Notes: a model not told the origin generated them from the sequence alone. A stretch of DNA of 64,000 bases from PALSA-243 sp963743705 (GCA_963743705.1 CAVUQS010000010.1:165445-229444), one strand, 5' to 3'; counted from the stretch's first letter, positions 35,092 through 44,800 are shown. A program made the numbers and translations.

Positions 35092-36117
35092 TTATCGTTG
35101 CACCCGGCCTGAACCGCCTTCCTTTAATAAGGCAGTCACTTCACCTGCAGACACCCGGCTGAAATCTCCCATGATGGAGTGCTTAAGGCAGCTTGCCGCG
35201 ACCGCGAATTCCAGAGCTTCCTGCGGCGAGGGCAGCTGCAAGAGTCCATAGATCAGCCCCGCCGCGAAACTATCGCCGCCACCCACGCGATCGACGATAT
35301 GCGTGATATCGTAGCGGCGGCTCACCAGGAACCGCTTCCGATCGTTCCAGCAAGCCGACCATCCGTTGTGCGAGGCGCTAAGCGATTCGCGCAGGGTAAT
35401 GGCGATGGCGCGCACGTTCGGAAAGGCCGCGATCACCTTGCTGCCGAGCGCCTCATATTGGGCGTGATCGAGCTTGCCCGAGTGAACGTCCGCGCCGGAT
35501 TCTATTCCGAGAGTCATCTGCACGTCTTCTTCATTGGCGATCAGGATATCGACATGCTTGACGAGTTCGGGCATCACTTCCTTGGCGGCTTTGCCCCATT
35601 TCCAAAGGTTCTTGCGATAGTTCAGGTCGCAGGAGACGGTTGCGCCGGCGGCTTTGGCGGCGCGAACGCTTTCGATGGCCAGCGCTGCGAGCGATTCGCT
35701 GATGGCGGGCGTGATGCCGGTGATATGGAACCAGTTGGCGCCGGCGAAGACGGCGTCCCAGGCGATCATGCCGGGCTTGGCGAGGGAAATCGAGCTGTAT
35801 TCGCGATCGTAAACGACCTTCGATGGCCGCTGATTCGCGCCGGCTTCGAGGAAATAGATCCCCATGCGGCCTGGCGCGCGCAGAATCCGCGAGGCATCGA
35901 CTCCGAAGCGCCGTAACTCGCCGATGGCGGCATCCGCGATCGGGTTCGCGGGCGGCAAGACGGTAAAGAATGAGGCGGGCAAACCGAAGCCGGCCAGCGC
36001 AACGGCGACATTGGCCTCGCCGCCGCCAAAGGTGCCGACAAACGCGGGTGTTTGGAGGAAACGCTCGAAGCCCGGAGGCGCGAGCCGCAGCATGATTTCT
36101 CCGAAGGTGACGATCAT
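35092..36117 (-). CDS. kdgK: PfkB-family sugar kinase, probably 2-keto-3-deoxygluconate kinase
   Basis: 341 residues, ribokinase fold. N-terminal GEIMLRL and FGGGEANVAVALAGFG are typical of KDG kinase-like members; the C-terminal anion hole and catalytic Asp lie in DRVGGGDSFAAGLIYG. The enzyme would phosphorylate 2-keto-3-deoxygluconate to KDPG, the last activation step in breakdown of pectin sugars. That matches the GH28 pectinase at 26769, though the two are not in one operon. Other PfkB substrates cannot be ruled out. Confidence 0.82.
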   Translation of the reverse strand: MIVTFGEIMLRLAPPGFERFLQTPAFVGTFGGGEANVAVALAGFGLPASFFTVLPPANPIADAAIGELRRFGVDASRILRAPGRMGIYFLEAGANQRPSKVVYDREYSSISLAKPGMIAWDAVFAGANWFHITGITPAISESLAALAIESVRAAKAAGATVSCDLNYRKNLWKWGKAAKEVMPELVKHVDILIANEEDVQMTLGIESGADVHSGKLDHAQYEALGSKVIAAFPNVRAIAITLRESLSASHNGWSACWNDRKRFLVSRRYDITHIVDRVGGGDSFAAGLIYGLLQLPSPQEALEFAVAASCLKHSIMGDFSRVSAGEVTALLKEGGSGRVQR

Positions 36118-36234
36118 GCGCGGCTGCTCCGGGCGGCGCAGAGGGAAGGGGATTCGTGGTTCATAGCGGCCTCACCGAAGGATGGTACCAGACGCAAGCG
36201 GGGATCATGGTAGACTTGCGGATGAATCCCCAGG

Positions 36235-36309
<75 letters not shown>

Positions 36310-36492
36310 TAAAATCAATAAGCTAATGGCTCTACGCCAAGCTAATGCGCTTCCTCAGTTTCGTTAGGGCATCCTATCGCAACTAACGAGTGCTGCCATC
36401 TGTCTGAACTCGGCGGAACTGCCTCACCGCACTGTCTGCTACTATGCCGGAAAGGCTTCCTCAAAAGGCCGCACAAACTGGCCCCGCCGAAG

Positions 36493-36538
36493 CCAATCCA
36501 ACAAGAGCACATATACCAATCCAACAAGAGCACATATA
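36493..36538 (+). repeat. perfect 23-bp tandem duplication upstream of the hydrolase gene
   Basis: Two identical, directly adjacent 23-base copies, 36493-36515 and 36516-36538, each beginning CCAATCCAACAAG and ending CACATATA. The second copy runs into AAAGGTGA, the ribosome site of the gene at 36549. Could be a duplicated operator or a replication slip. Confidence 0.95.
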
Positions 36539-36548
36539 AAGGTGAGCG

Positions 36549-37784
36549 ATGACTGACGAAGCACGCCGGACCACGGCCCCGAATGCTATTGGCGCCACCG
36601 GCTTTTTTACCGATCCTGGCTTTGATTTCGTGACCAGGTCGATGATCGGTTATGCCGCGCAAGGCGTCATGGATATAGGATTGGTCTTCGCCACGATTGC
36701 TCGCGTCAAGGACGGCGATGCCGACAGTTGGTACACAGCTTGGCGGGCGACGGCAGCGAACCTTCACGCGCAGGCGAGGGCGAGCCTCGCTGCGCGGCAT
36801 ACGGAGACCGCTCATAGGCTGTTCCTGGCCGCCTCCGAGAGTTACGCGCAGGCCATCGCTTTCGCAGACGGACAGACCGAAAAGGCAACATTCGCGCCAA
36901 CCTTTGCTTTGCAGAGCGAATGCTGGGAGGCCTTTATCGATGCGTCGGCGGGCCGTATCGAACGCGTCGCTGTGCCCTATGAGGGGACCTCACTGCCCGG
37001 TTTTTTGTTCCGGCCGGACGCATCCGGCGGCAAGCGCCCGACGGTCGTCATGACCAATGGCAGCGAAGGCTCCAAATCCGGCCTTTGGGCTTGGGGTGTT
37101 GCCGCGACGCTTGGGCGTGGATGGAATGCGTTCATCTATGACGGCCCTGGCCAGCAAAACATGCTGTTCGATCAGGGCCACGCCTTCCGGCCTGATTGGG
37201 AGGCCGTGCTTACACCGGTAATCGACGCGTTAATGGGACGAAATGACGTCGAAGGCTCGGCTCTATTCGCTTATGGCTGCAGCCAGGCAGGCTATTGGGT
37301 AACCCGAGCCCTCGCATTTGAACACCGCTTTGTGGCGGCGGCGGTCGATCCCGGCGTGATGGACGTGTCGGCCCCCTGGCTTACCTATTTGCCCCCTCAA
37401 CTGGTCGCTGTCTTGAAGGCCGGTGACAAGGAAGTATTTAACGCTGCGATGGCAGAGGCCGCCAAGAATCCCAAGATGGCGGAGGTGATGGCGGCCCGAG
37501 GCCGTCCGTTTGCCAAGCCGACCGCGTATGATACGTTCGCGGCAGCGCTCGAATATAACTTGCGGGATGTCATCGGGCGCATTAAGACGCCGCTTCTGAT
37601 TACCGATCCGGACGAAGAAACATTCTGGCCCGGTCAGTCGAAAGAATTGTACGAGAAACTTACGGGCGAGCGCGAACTTCTTCACTTTTCGCGCGATGAC
37701 GGCGCCAACTGGCATTGCGAGCCGATGGGACGCGTAGCCGTTGAACTCAAGATGCTCGACTACTTCCAAGATCATCTTACCTAA
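36549..37784 (+). CDS. alpha/beta hydrolase, FrsA / pseudooxynicotine-hydrolase-like
   Basis: 411 residues, cytosolic. The ~140-residue N-terminal helical cap and a C-terminal alpha/beta core resemble bacterial FrsA/2,6-dihydroxypseudooxynicotine hydrolase proteins. The catalytic triad appears complete: nucleophile S245 in YGCSQAGYW, acid D353 in LLITDPDEETFW, and base H389 in ANWHCEPMG. Oxyanion region NGSEGSKSGLWAWG. Preceded by AAAGGTGA and the 23-bp tandem repeat. It lies behind tRNA-Gly, a common insertion region, but I found no attachment-site copy. Substrate unknown. Confidence 0.78.
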   Translation: MTDEARRTTAPNAIGATGFFTDPGFDFVTRSMIGYAAQGVMDIGLVFATIARVKDGDADSWYTAWRATAANLHAQARASLAARHTETAHRLFLAASESYAQAIAFADGQTEKATFAPTFALQSECWEAFIDASAGRIERVAVPYEGTSLPGFLFRPDASGGKRPTVVMTNGSEGSKSGLWAWGVAATLGRGWNAFIYDGPGQQNMLFDQGHAFRPDWEAVLTPVIDALMGRNDVEGSALFAYGCSQAGYWVTRALAFEHRFVAAAVDPGVMDVSAPWLTYLPPQLVAVLKAGDKEVFNAAMAEAAKNPKMAEVMAARGRPFAKPTAYDTFAAALEYNLRDVIGRIKTPLLITDPDEETFWPGQSKELYEKLTGERELLHFSRDDGANWHCEPMGRVAVELKMLDYFQDHLT

Positions 37785-37808
37785 AAAGCAGCTTCGTCGC
37801 GTTCGAGA

Positions 37809-38648
37809 TCAACGCGTCGCGTTGTTGACTGACACGCAGCCTGGCTGTGCGTCCGGGTTGATGGTCCCCAGCGTGTTGCCAATGATGGTGTTGCCAACGA
37901 TAGTGCTGGGACAGATAGCCGAAATTCCAAAGGATCCGTTTCGGACTATGGTGTTGCCGGTCACTGTGGCATTCTGTGAGACGATCCCTCGGCCGCCGTT
38001 GAACGAGGCAATGTTACTGATGCCTACGCCACCACTGCCGTCGAGTACGATGCCATCGCCGATGTTATCCACAGCGGTGCACTCGCGCACTGTAATCGCC
38101 AAAATGCCGAAAGTACCGTTGTGGCTCGCCGCGCTAGCGATCACGGTGCCGGCAACAATTATTCCGGCTCCTGCATTGCTGTCGGCGTTGACCCTTTCCA
38201 CGAAACTGCCGTCCCCGGTCAGAAAAATGCCTGAACTACCCATACCTCGTATCGAACCATTCACAACCCGGACGGCCGTCGGGCCCGCTACCTGAGCGCT
38301 TCCGGCCACCACCCCACTTCCGGCGCCGGACGGAGGGCATACCGTTGGATTCGACGTGCAAACGGCTGGCCCGAGGATGCTGAAGCCGTTCAAATCAAGA
38401 GTGACGTGATCCGCGGTGATGATAACAGCCGTGGTATTCACGTCGGGGACGACAAGGTTTCCCGTCAGACGGTAGCTCCCGGGCTGCGAAATCGTCACTG
38501 GAAATCCAGGCGTATCACCCGGCGTGACGTTACCAGCCATGACGGCCGCCTGATTGATGAGGACCACTCCATCGACTGCATATAAACCGCTTGAAGACGC
38601 TGCAAGCATGCACAGGCACACTAGTGGCCGCGATGTTAGATACGACAT
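37809..38648 (-). CDS. exported right-handed beta-helix protein
   Basis: 279 residues. A hydrophobic signal sequence (~1-24) precedes a beta-helix made of ~22-residue turns rich in N, G, V and I (HVTLDLNGFSILGP, GIFLTGDGSFVERVNADSN, GNTIVRNGSFGISAI, TIVGNTIIGNTLG), of the NosD/pectate-lyase fold. Such proteins are exported and bind or cut polysaccharides, or have structural roles. No catalytic residues can be assigned. It converges on the hydrolase gene and diverges from the amidohydrolase at 38783. Confidence 0.72.
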   Translation of the reverse strand: MSYLTSRPLVCLCMLAASSSGLYAVDGVVLINQAAVMAGNVTPGDTPGFPVTISQPGSYRLTGNLVVPDVNTTAVIITADHVTLDLNGFSILGPAVCTSNPTVCPPSGAGSGVVAGSAQVAGPTAVRVVNGSIRGMGSSGIFLTGDGSFVERVNADSNAGAGIIVAGTVIASAASHNGTFGILAITVRECTAVDNIGDGIVLDGSGGVGISNIASFNGGRGIVSQNATVTGNTIVRNGSFGISAICPSTIVGNTIIGNTLGTINPDAQPGCVSVNNATR

Positions 38649-38782
38649 TTGACTGCTCCTTTGATGGTTGGGGGCGCTGCACGGTGCAGCTGCCTCTACT
38701 TAAGACAGGCGGAATTGGGAGGCAAATTGTACGCCCTGCGCCACCGTGCGCCCCTCGCCTCCCAGACGCTATGCTGGTCTTT

Positions 38783-40477
38783 ATGCGATTTCTCGCCCCC
38801 TTGGCGCTGGCCGCGTTTTCCGGCTTTACGGCCTCTGCCCAACCCGCCGATCTCGTCTTGCGCAACGGCAAGATCGCCACGATGAGCGCCGCGCAACCTA
38901 CGGTGCAGGCTTTGGCCGCGCGCGGCGACCGTATCGCATGGCTGGGGAGTAACGCCGACGCCGCCAAGTGGATTGGCCCGCGCACCACCGTAGTCGATCT
39001 GCACGGCCAGCTGGCCATCCCCGGCTTCATCGAAGGCCACGGCCACTTCACGGGCGTCGGCGAATACCGCCTCGGTCTCGATTTGCGCGAGGCCCGTACG
39101 TGGGATCAAATCGTCGCCCAGGTGGCGCGCGCGGCCAAGCAAGCGAAGCCGGGCGAATGGATCGTCGGCCGTGGCTGGCACCAATCTAAGTGGGACCACG
39201 CGCCGGAGCCGAACGTCGAAGGCTTTCCGGTGCATGCGTCCCTCGACGCTGTTTCGCCGGATAATCCGGTGATCCTGACGCATGCCAGCGGCCATGCGGT
39301 TTTCGTCAACGCCAAGACCATGGAGGCCGCGCAGATCACGCGCGATACCGCCAATCCGGGTGGCGGCGAAATCCTCAAGGATGCTCACGGGGCCCCGACC
39401 GGCCTCCTCCGCGAGACCGCCCAAGGCCTTGCCAATCGTGCGCATGACGCTTACCTCGCTAAGCGTACGCCCGCCGAAGTCGCTGCCGATCTGCGAAAGG
39501 TCATCGATCTTGCGTCCAAGGAATGCCTCTCGAAAGGCATCACCACGTTCGAAGACGCCGGCTCGCCTCTTGCGACAGCCGATATGTTCCGCACTATGGC
39601 CGAGCGCGGCGAATTCTCGCTGCGGCTTTGGGTGATGCTGCGCGGCCCCAACGATGTGCTGGCGAAAAATCTCGATCGCTATCGCGCCACCGATATCGGA
39701 CAGAACCATCTCGCCATTCACGCCATCAAGCGCTACATGGATGGCGCGCTCGGGTCTCGCGGCGCGTGGCTGCTTGCGCCCTACTCCGACAAGCCCGATA
39801 GCACTGGCCTGAATCTCGAAGATCCCGCCGATATCCGCGCCGCCGCCGAGATCGCCATCGCGCACAACTATCAGCTTTGCGTGCACGCCATCGGCGACCG
39901 CGCCAACCGCGAAGTGCTCAACATCTACGAATCCATATTTCGTGAGCATCCCGAAAAGAAAGATCTTCGCTGGCGCATCGAGCACGCGCAGCACATCGAT
40001 CCCGCCGATATCCCGCGCTTCGGCCAACTCGGCGTCATCGCCGCCATGCAGGCCATCCACTGCACTTCCGATGCGCCCTACGTGCTGCTGCGCCTCGGCG
40101 CCAAGCGCGCGGAAGAGGGGGCTTACGTTTGGCAAAAACTGATGAAATCGGGCGCCGTGGTTGGCAACGGTACCGATGCGCCGGTGGAAGACGTCAGCCC
40201 CATCGCGTGTTATTACGCCGCTGTCAGCCGGCGGCTGAAAGATGGAAGCACGTTCTATCCCGCGCAGCGCATGTCGCGCGAAGAAGCCCTGCGCGCTTAC
40301 ACGTGGAACAACGCTTACGCGGCCTTTGAAGAGAAGATCAAGGGCTCGCTCGAGGTCGGAAAGCTCGCCGACGTCACCGTGCTTTCGAAGGATATTCTCA
40401 CGATTCCCGAAGACCAGATTCTTGCGACCGACGTGAAGTATACCGTCGTCGGCGGCAAGATCGCCTTTCAACAATAA
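38783..40477 (+). CDS. exported amidohydrolase, YtcJ-like
   Basis: 564 residues from ATG 38783 (MRFLAPLALAAFSGFTASAQ, a signal peptide); ATG 38771 is four codons earlier and also possible. The frame is open further up but lacks signal features. Metal-dependent amidohydrolase fold: HxH metal site in GFIEGHGHFTG, then LTHASGHAVFVN, LRWRIEHAQHIDP, CVHAIGDRANREVL and the conserved Asp in NGTDAPVEDVSP. Members hydrolyse amide or cyclic amide bonds; the substrate is unknown. Divergent from the beta-helix gene, with a 134-base shared promoter region. Confidence 0.88.
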   Translation: MRFLAPLALAAFSGFTASAQPADLVLRNGKIATMSAAQPTVQALAARGDRIAWLGSNADAAKWIGPRTTVVDLHGQLAIPGFIEGHGHFTGVGEYRLGLDLREARTWDQIVAQVARAAKQAKPGEWIVGRGWHQSKWDHAPEPNVEGFPVHASLDAVSPDNPVILTHASGHAVFVNAKTMEAAQITRDTANPGGGEILKDAHGAPTGLLRETAQGLANRAHDAYLAKRTPAEVAADLRKVIDLASKECLSKGITTFEDAGSPLATADMFRTMAERGEFSLRLWVMLRGPNDVLAKNLDRYRATDIGQNHLAIHAIKRYMDGALGSRGAWLLAPYSDKPDSTGLNLEDPADIRAAAEIAIAHNYQLCVHAIGDRANREVLNIYESIFREHPEKKDLRWRIEHAQHIDPADIPRFGQLGVIAAMQAIHCTSDAPYVLLRLGAKRAEEGAYVWQKLMKSGAVVGNGTDAPVEDVSPIACYYAAVSRRLKDGSTFYPAQRMSREEALRAYTWNNAYAAFEEKIKGSLEVGKLADVTVLSKDILTIPEDQILATDVKYTVVGGKIAFQQ

Positions 40478-40546
40478 GCATCCAAGCCAGGCTTCGGGCC
40501 TAACTTTTCGGCTCGCGAAACGTCCCATGCCATACTGGCAACACGG

Positions 40547-41845
40547 ATGCCCAATGTTCTCATCGCAGGCGGTGGATTAGCGGGATTATCTGCGGCCGCG
40601 GCCTTGGGCGGCGCCGGTTTTGACGTCGATCTCTTCGAAATGCGCCCATTTATCGGGGGCCGGGCGACGTCTTACAATGCTCCCGCCGCGGAAGGCGAGA
40701 TCGCCGAGACCATAGACAATTGCCAGCACGTGCTCTTGCGCTGCTGCGTCAATTTGCTCGATTTTTACAGCCGCCTGGGCGTGCGCGATCGCATCCATTT
40801 TTATCGCGAGTTCTATTTCATCGAGCCGGGTGGACGCACATCCGTGCTTCGCCGCGGCCGTTTGCCCGCTCCGCTGCATTTCGCGGGCTCGTTTCTGCGC
40901 CTGCACTGTCTTTCGCGCGCCGATAAGCTCGGCATCGCGCGCGCCATGTCCGCGTTGCGGCGCGAGCGCAGCCGCCGCAAGGATCTCGACCGCATCAGCA
41001 TGCTCGATTGGCTGCTGCAGAAACGGCAAACGCCGCGCGCCATCGATCGTTTCTGGCGGCAGGTGCTGGTCAGCGCAGTCAATGAAGACCTGGATCGCAT
41101 GGCCGCCGTTCACGGCTTTCAAGTCTTCGCCGACGGTTTCCTGGGGAAGGCCGATTCTTACGAAATGGGCGTGCCCGCCATTCCGCTGGCGCAGCTCTAT
41201 AGCGCCGACGCGTGGAAGCGTCTGCCCAACGTGCGCATTCACAATCGCGCGACGGTGGAGCACATCGATGCCGAAGGTTTCATCGTCAATGGCGAACGCC
41301 GCAGCGGCGATGTCTCCATATGCGCGCTGCCCTTCGAGCGCCTCGAGGCCATCGGTTTGCCCGCGCCCAAGCTCGAACACTCGCCCATCACCGGCATCCA
41401 TTTGTGGTTCGATCGCGAAATCACCAACCTGCCACACGCCACGTTGCTCGATCGCACCATCCAATGGATGTTCAACAAAGATTCGGGCCGCTATCTCCAA
41501 CTGGTGGTCAGCGCCTCGCGCGACCTCACTAACCTCAGCCGCAGTGAGATTGTCGAACTGGCCATTGGCGATCTGCGCCTGTATTTCCCCCGCGTCCGTG
41601 ACGCGCAGCTGCTGAAATCGCACGTCATCAAAGAGCAGCGCGCCACCTTCTCCGCCGCGCCGGAAACCGAGGCGCTGCGTCCCGGCTGTATGACTTCCAT
41701 TCCCAGAGTGCTGCTCGCCGGCGATTGGACACGCACCGGTTGGCCGGCCACCATGGAAGGCGCAGTGCGCAGCGGCTATATGGCCGCGGAGCGCGCTTCC
41801 ACGGCATTAGGGAAAAACTCACAATTTCTGATAATGCCTGCCTGA
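40547..41845 (+). CDS. hpnE: hydroxysqualene dehydroxylase, HpnE-type FAD oxidoreductase
   Basis: 432 residues. N-terminal FAD-binding GGGLAGLSAAAALGGAG (residues 8-24), then EMRPFIGGRA, NCQHVLLRCCVN, FWRQVLVSAVNEDLDRM and the C-terminal GDWTRTGWPATMEGAVRSG. These match the squalene-associated FAD-dependent desaturase-like family that reduces hydroxysqualene to squalene in hopanoid synthesis. HpnC and HpnD are usual neighbours but are not in this window. Confidence 0.88.
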   Translation: MPNVLIAGGGLAGLSAAAALGGAGFDVDLFEMRPFIGGRATSYNAPAAEGEIAETIDNCQHVLLRCCVNLLDFYSRLGVRDRIHFYREFYFIEPGGRTSVLRRGRLPAPLHFAGSFLRLHCLSRADKLGIARAMSALRRERSRRKDLDRISMLDWLLQKRQTPRAIDRFWRQVLVSAVNEDLDRMAAVHGFQVFADGFLGKADSYEMGVPAIPLAQLYSADAWKRLPNVRIHNRATVEHIDAEGFIVNGERRSGDVSICALPFERLEAIGLPAPKLEHSPITGIHLWFDREITNLPHATLLDRTIQWMFNKDSGRYLQLVVSASRDLTNLSRSEIVELAIGDLRLYFPRVRDAQLLKSHVIKEQRATFSAAPETEALRPGCMTSIPRVLLAGDWTRTGWPATMEGAVRSGYMAAERASTALGKNSQFLIMPA

Positions 41846-41917
41846 TCACACTTAGGGCGGAAAGATAGCTTGTGCTTTGTACCTTCAGGGTGGAACCCTG
41901 GAAGATTGGGAGGTGGC

Positions 41918-42145
41918 GTGGCTCTTTCGAAGAGCGCTCTTTGTGAAGAAAAGCTGCGGTTAATGGAGGAATTTCTAGCTGCCGCCGCGAATTTGGTAGC
42001 CATGCACAACGCGCAGGCGAAAGCTGTAATAGGAGACGACCCCAACATCGATCGCTTCAGTCAATTGATCGAGCGGGCCAACGAACGCAAGAAGAACGCG
42101 AAATACGAATACATCGATCACTTGCGCACGCACGGCTGCTGGTAA
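41918..42145 (+). CDS. small hypothetical soluble protein
   Basis: 75 residues from GTG 41918, with GGGAGG four bases upstream; an ORF start further up at 41870 lacks a site. Helical and charged (EEKLRLMEEFLAAAANLV, IERANERKKNAKYEYIDHL), ending HGCW. No known family. It sits between hpnE and the convergent glutaminyl cyclase. Confidence 0.6.
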   Translation: MALSKSALCEEKLRLMEEFLAAAANLVAMHNAQAKAVIGDDPNIDRFSQLIERANERKKNAKYEYIDHLRTHGCW

Positions 42146-42160
42146 ATGCGAATCGCGGAG

Positions 42161-42943
42161 CTACTGCGAGGCGGTTTTCTTCACCAGCCGGATCTCAAAT
42201 AACTTCGGCCAATTCTTTCCTGTCACGAACAGCCGGTCGTGTTCGGCGTCGTATGCGATGCCGTTGAGCACGGAGTCCGACCCCGGCGTGCGTTCGGCCG
42301 GAGGCAATATGTTTTCCAGGTCGATCCAACCTACTACTTTGCCCGTCTTCGGATCGATGCGCGCGATGCGGTCCGTCTCCCAGATGTTGGCGTAAATCTC
42401 GCCCTTCACCCATTCCAATTCGTTCAGGTTCTTCACGGGCTGGCCATCGGCGGTGACTGTGAGGCGCGAAATCTCCTTCAAGGTGTCGCCATCCCAGAAG
42501 CGAATTTCGGGCGTGCCGTCGTCCATAATGATGCGCTTGCCGTCGGTGGTCATGGACCACCCTTCGCCGGGGTAGTGAAAATCGCCGAGCGGCGCGAAGG
42601 TTTCGAAGTTATAGATGAACCCGATTTCGCTCTGCCAGGTCAATTCGTAGAGCTTGTCTTTCCAATTGATGATGCCCTCGCCGAAATAGGCCTCGGAGAT
42701 CTCGTGCTTCTGCAGCACCTCGCCGGTCTCCAGCTTGACCTTGCGGATGGAAGATTGGCCGTTCTGCCCCGTGCTCTCGTAGAGAAAGCCGTTGTGATAG
42801 AAAAGGCCTTCGGTGAAGGCGCCGGTGTCGTGCGGATAACTGTGCACGATCTGGTATGTGTATTCCGGGATACCGCCCGCTTCGGTGACGGAGGAGGAGC
42901 AAGAGCAGGCGGCAAGGGCCGCGAGGGCGAGCAGCAGGCGCAT
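42161..42943 (-). CDS. glutaminyl-peptide cyclotransferase, lipoprotein
   Basis: 260 residues from ATG 42943, the start giving a lipoprotein signal MRLLLALAALAAC (lipobox LAAC); ATG 42961 is also in frame. A six-bladed beta-propeller of the plant and bacterial glutamine cyclotransferase type that makes N-terminal pyroglutamate. The sequence shows IVHSYPHDTGAFTEGLFYH, YESTGQNGQSSIRKV, GEGWSMTTDGKRIIM, LNELEWVKGEIYANIW and SVLNGIAYD. The protein would be membrane-anchored outside the inner membrane. It is divergent from the M2 peptidase with 63 bases between starts. Confidence 0.88.
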   Translation of the reverse strand: MRLLLALAALAACSCSSSVTEAGGIPEYTYQIVHSYPHDTGAFTEGLFYHNGFLYESTGQNGQSSIRKVKLETGEVLQKHEISEAYFGEGIINWKDKLYELTWQSEIGFIYNFETFAPLGDFHYPGEGWSMTTDGKRIIMDDGTPEIRFWDGDTLKEISRLTVTADGQPVKNLNELEWVKGEIYANIWETDRIARIDPKTGKVVGWIDLENILPPAERTPGSDSVLNGIAYDAEHDRLFVTGKNWPKLFEIRLVKKTASQ

Positions 42944-43006
42944 TCGTACAGCGTATCGCATCTTATGCGGTAGTCCCGCCAGATCTGAACGCGCTATGTT
43001 GAAACC

Positions 43007-44797
43007 ATGCATTTCCGCCGTTTGTGTCTCTTGCTGGCGTGTGGGCTGTTGCTCTCCTGCGGCCCACAGAAATCGGCTTCGGACGACCCCCGCCAGTTCA
43101 TCGATTCCGCCGAGAACAAACTCCTGGCGCTCAATGTTGAGAGCGGCCGCGCCGATTGGATCAAGTCGACCTACATCACGGGCGATACCGAGGAAATCTC
43201 GGCCAAACTGGATCAGCGCGCCATCGATGCCCAGGTTGATTATGCCAAGCAGTCCACCCGCTTCAACGGCCAGACGCTCGACCCCGTCACCGCGCGCAAG
43301 ATTCAGCTCCTCAAGCTTGGACTCACGCTGGCGACGCCTGCCGATCCGAAGGAATCGGAAGAGCTGACGCGCATTACCGCCTCGCTCGAAGGCACGTACG
43401 GCAAGGGCAAATGGTGCCCGAACGGCACCGAAAGCTGCAAAGACGTCGAAGATATCACCAAGCTGATGGCGCAGAGCCGCGACCCCAAGGCCTTGCTGGC
43501 GGCATGGACCGGATGGCACGAGATCTCAAAGCCCATGCGCTCCGATTTCGCGCGCTACGTGGCGCTGGCCAACAAGGGCGCGCAGGAACTCGGCTTCAAA
43601 GACGACGGCGCCATGTGGCGGGCCAAGTACGACATGCCGCCCGACGATTTCGCCAAAGAGTTGGATCGCATCTGGGACCAGATGAAGCCGCTGTATGTCT
43701 CGCTGCACGCCTACGTTCGTACCCGTCTGCATCAAAAATACGGCGATGTCGTGCCCGCTAGCGGTCCGATTCCCGCGTATTTGCTCGGGAACATCTGGGC
43801 GCAGGATTGGAGCAACATTTATCCGCTGGTGGCGCCGCCCAACGGCGACCCCGGCTACGACGTGACCGCCCTGCTCGAGAAACACAAATACGATTGGAAG
43901 CGCATGGTGCAAACCGGCGAAGGCTTCTTCCGTTCGCTGGGTTTTGCGCCTCTGCCACAGACCTTCTGGGAGCGCTCGCTGTTTCTGAAGCCGCGCGACC
44001 GCGACGTGGTATGCCACGCCAGCGCCTGGGATGTCGATTTTGTGGACGATCTTCGCCTCAAGATGTGCATCCAGACCACCGGCGAAGATTTCCTGACGGT
44101 TCATCACGAGCTCGGCCACAATTTCTACCAGCGCGCGTACAACAAGCAGCCTTTCTTCTTCCGCGATAGCGCCAACGACGGCTTCCATGAGGCGATCGGC
44201 GACACCATCGCGCTCTCGGTCACGCCCGAGTATCTGGTGAAACTCGGTTTGCTCGACAAGGCGCCGGATCCATCCAAAGATTTGGGATTGCTGATGCAAA
44301 AGGCGCTGGAAAAGGTCGCATTTTTGCCTTTTGGCTTAGTCATCGATCAATGGCGTTGGAAAGTCTTTTCCGGCGAGATCCCGCCCGACAAATACAACGA
44401 AACCTGGTGGCAGTTACGCTTGAAGTATCAGGGCATCGCGCCGCCCACCGGCCGCACGGAAGAGGATTTCGACCCCGGCGCCAAGTATCACGTCGCGGCC
44501 AACGTCCCTTACATGCGTTATTTCCTGGCCGACATTTTGCAGTTCCAATTCCACCGCGCGCTCTCGCAGACGGCCGGATGTACGACCCCGCTGAACAGGT
44601 GCTCTATTTATGGCAGCGCCGCCGCCGGGCAGAAGCTGAATTCGATGCTCGAAATGGGCGCCAGCCGCCCGTGGCAGGATGCGCTGGAGAAGATCGCCGG
44701 GACCAGGCAAATGGATGCCAATGCGATTCGCGATTACTTCGCGCCGTTGCAAAAGTGGCTGGATGAGCAGAACGCGGGCAAGCCGGTGGGTTGGTAG
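43007..44797 (+). CDS. M2-family (angiotensin-converting-enzyme-like) peptidyl-dipeptidase, lipoprotein
   Basis: 596 residues. Lipoprotein signal with lipobox LLSC (MHFRRLCLLLACGLLLSC). The zinc site is H367-ELG-H371 in HHELGHNFYQ, with the third ligand E395 in GFHEAIGD; the 24-residue spacing between H371 and E395 equals that of human ACE. ALEKVAFLPFGLVIDQWRW and the PYMRYFLADILQFQFHRAL block fit the family. It removes C-terminal dipeptides outside the inner membrane. A distinctive gene for a bacterium, but known in Bacteroidota, Xanthomonas and acidobacteria. Confidence 0.93.
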   Translation: MHFRRLCLLLACGLLLSCGPQKSASDDPRQFIDSAENKLLALNVESGRADWIKSTYITGDTEEISAKLDQRAIDAQVDYAKQSTRFNGQTLDPVTARKIQLLKLGLTLATPADPKESEELTRITASLEGTYGKGKWCPNGTESCKDVEDITKLMAQSRDPKALLAAWTGWHEISKPMRSDFARYVALANKGAQELGFKDDGAMWRAKYDMPPDDFAKELDRIWDQMKPLYVSLHAYVRTRLHQKYGDVVPASGPIPAYLLGNIWAQDWSNIYPLVAPPNGDPGYDVTALLEKHKYDWKRMVQTGEGFFRSLGFAPLPQTFWERSLFLKPRDRDVVCHASAWDVDFVDDLRLKMCIQTTGEDFLTVHHELGHNFYQRAYNKQPFFFRDSANDGFHEAIGDTIALSVTPEYLVKLGLLDKAPDPSKDLGLLMQKALEKVAFLPFGLVIDQWRWKVFSGEIPPDKYNETWWQLRLKYQGIAPPTGRTEEDFDPGAKYHVAANVPYMRYFLADILQFQFHRALSQTAGCTTPLNRCSIYGSAAAGQKLNSMLEMGASRPWQDALEKIAGTRQMDANAIRDYFAPLQKWLDEQNAGKPVGW

Positions 44798-44800
44798 TTA

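Noticed and set aside
38696..40528. 610-codon open frame on the minus strand opposite the amidohydrolase
   Set aside because: It mirrors a gene with clear amidohydrolase motifs and a signal peptide; high GC at third positions keeps the opposite frame open, and the translation has no recognisable protein features.
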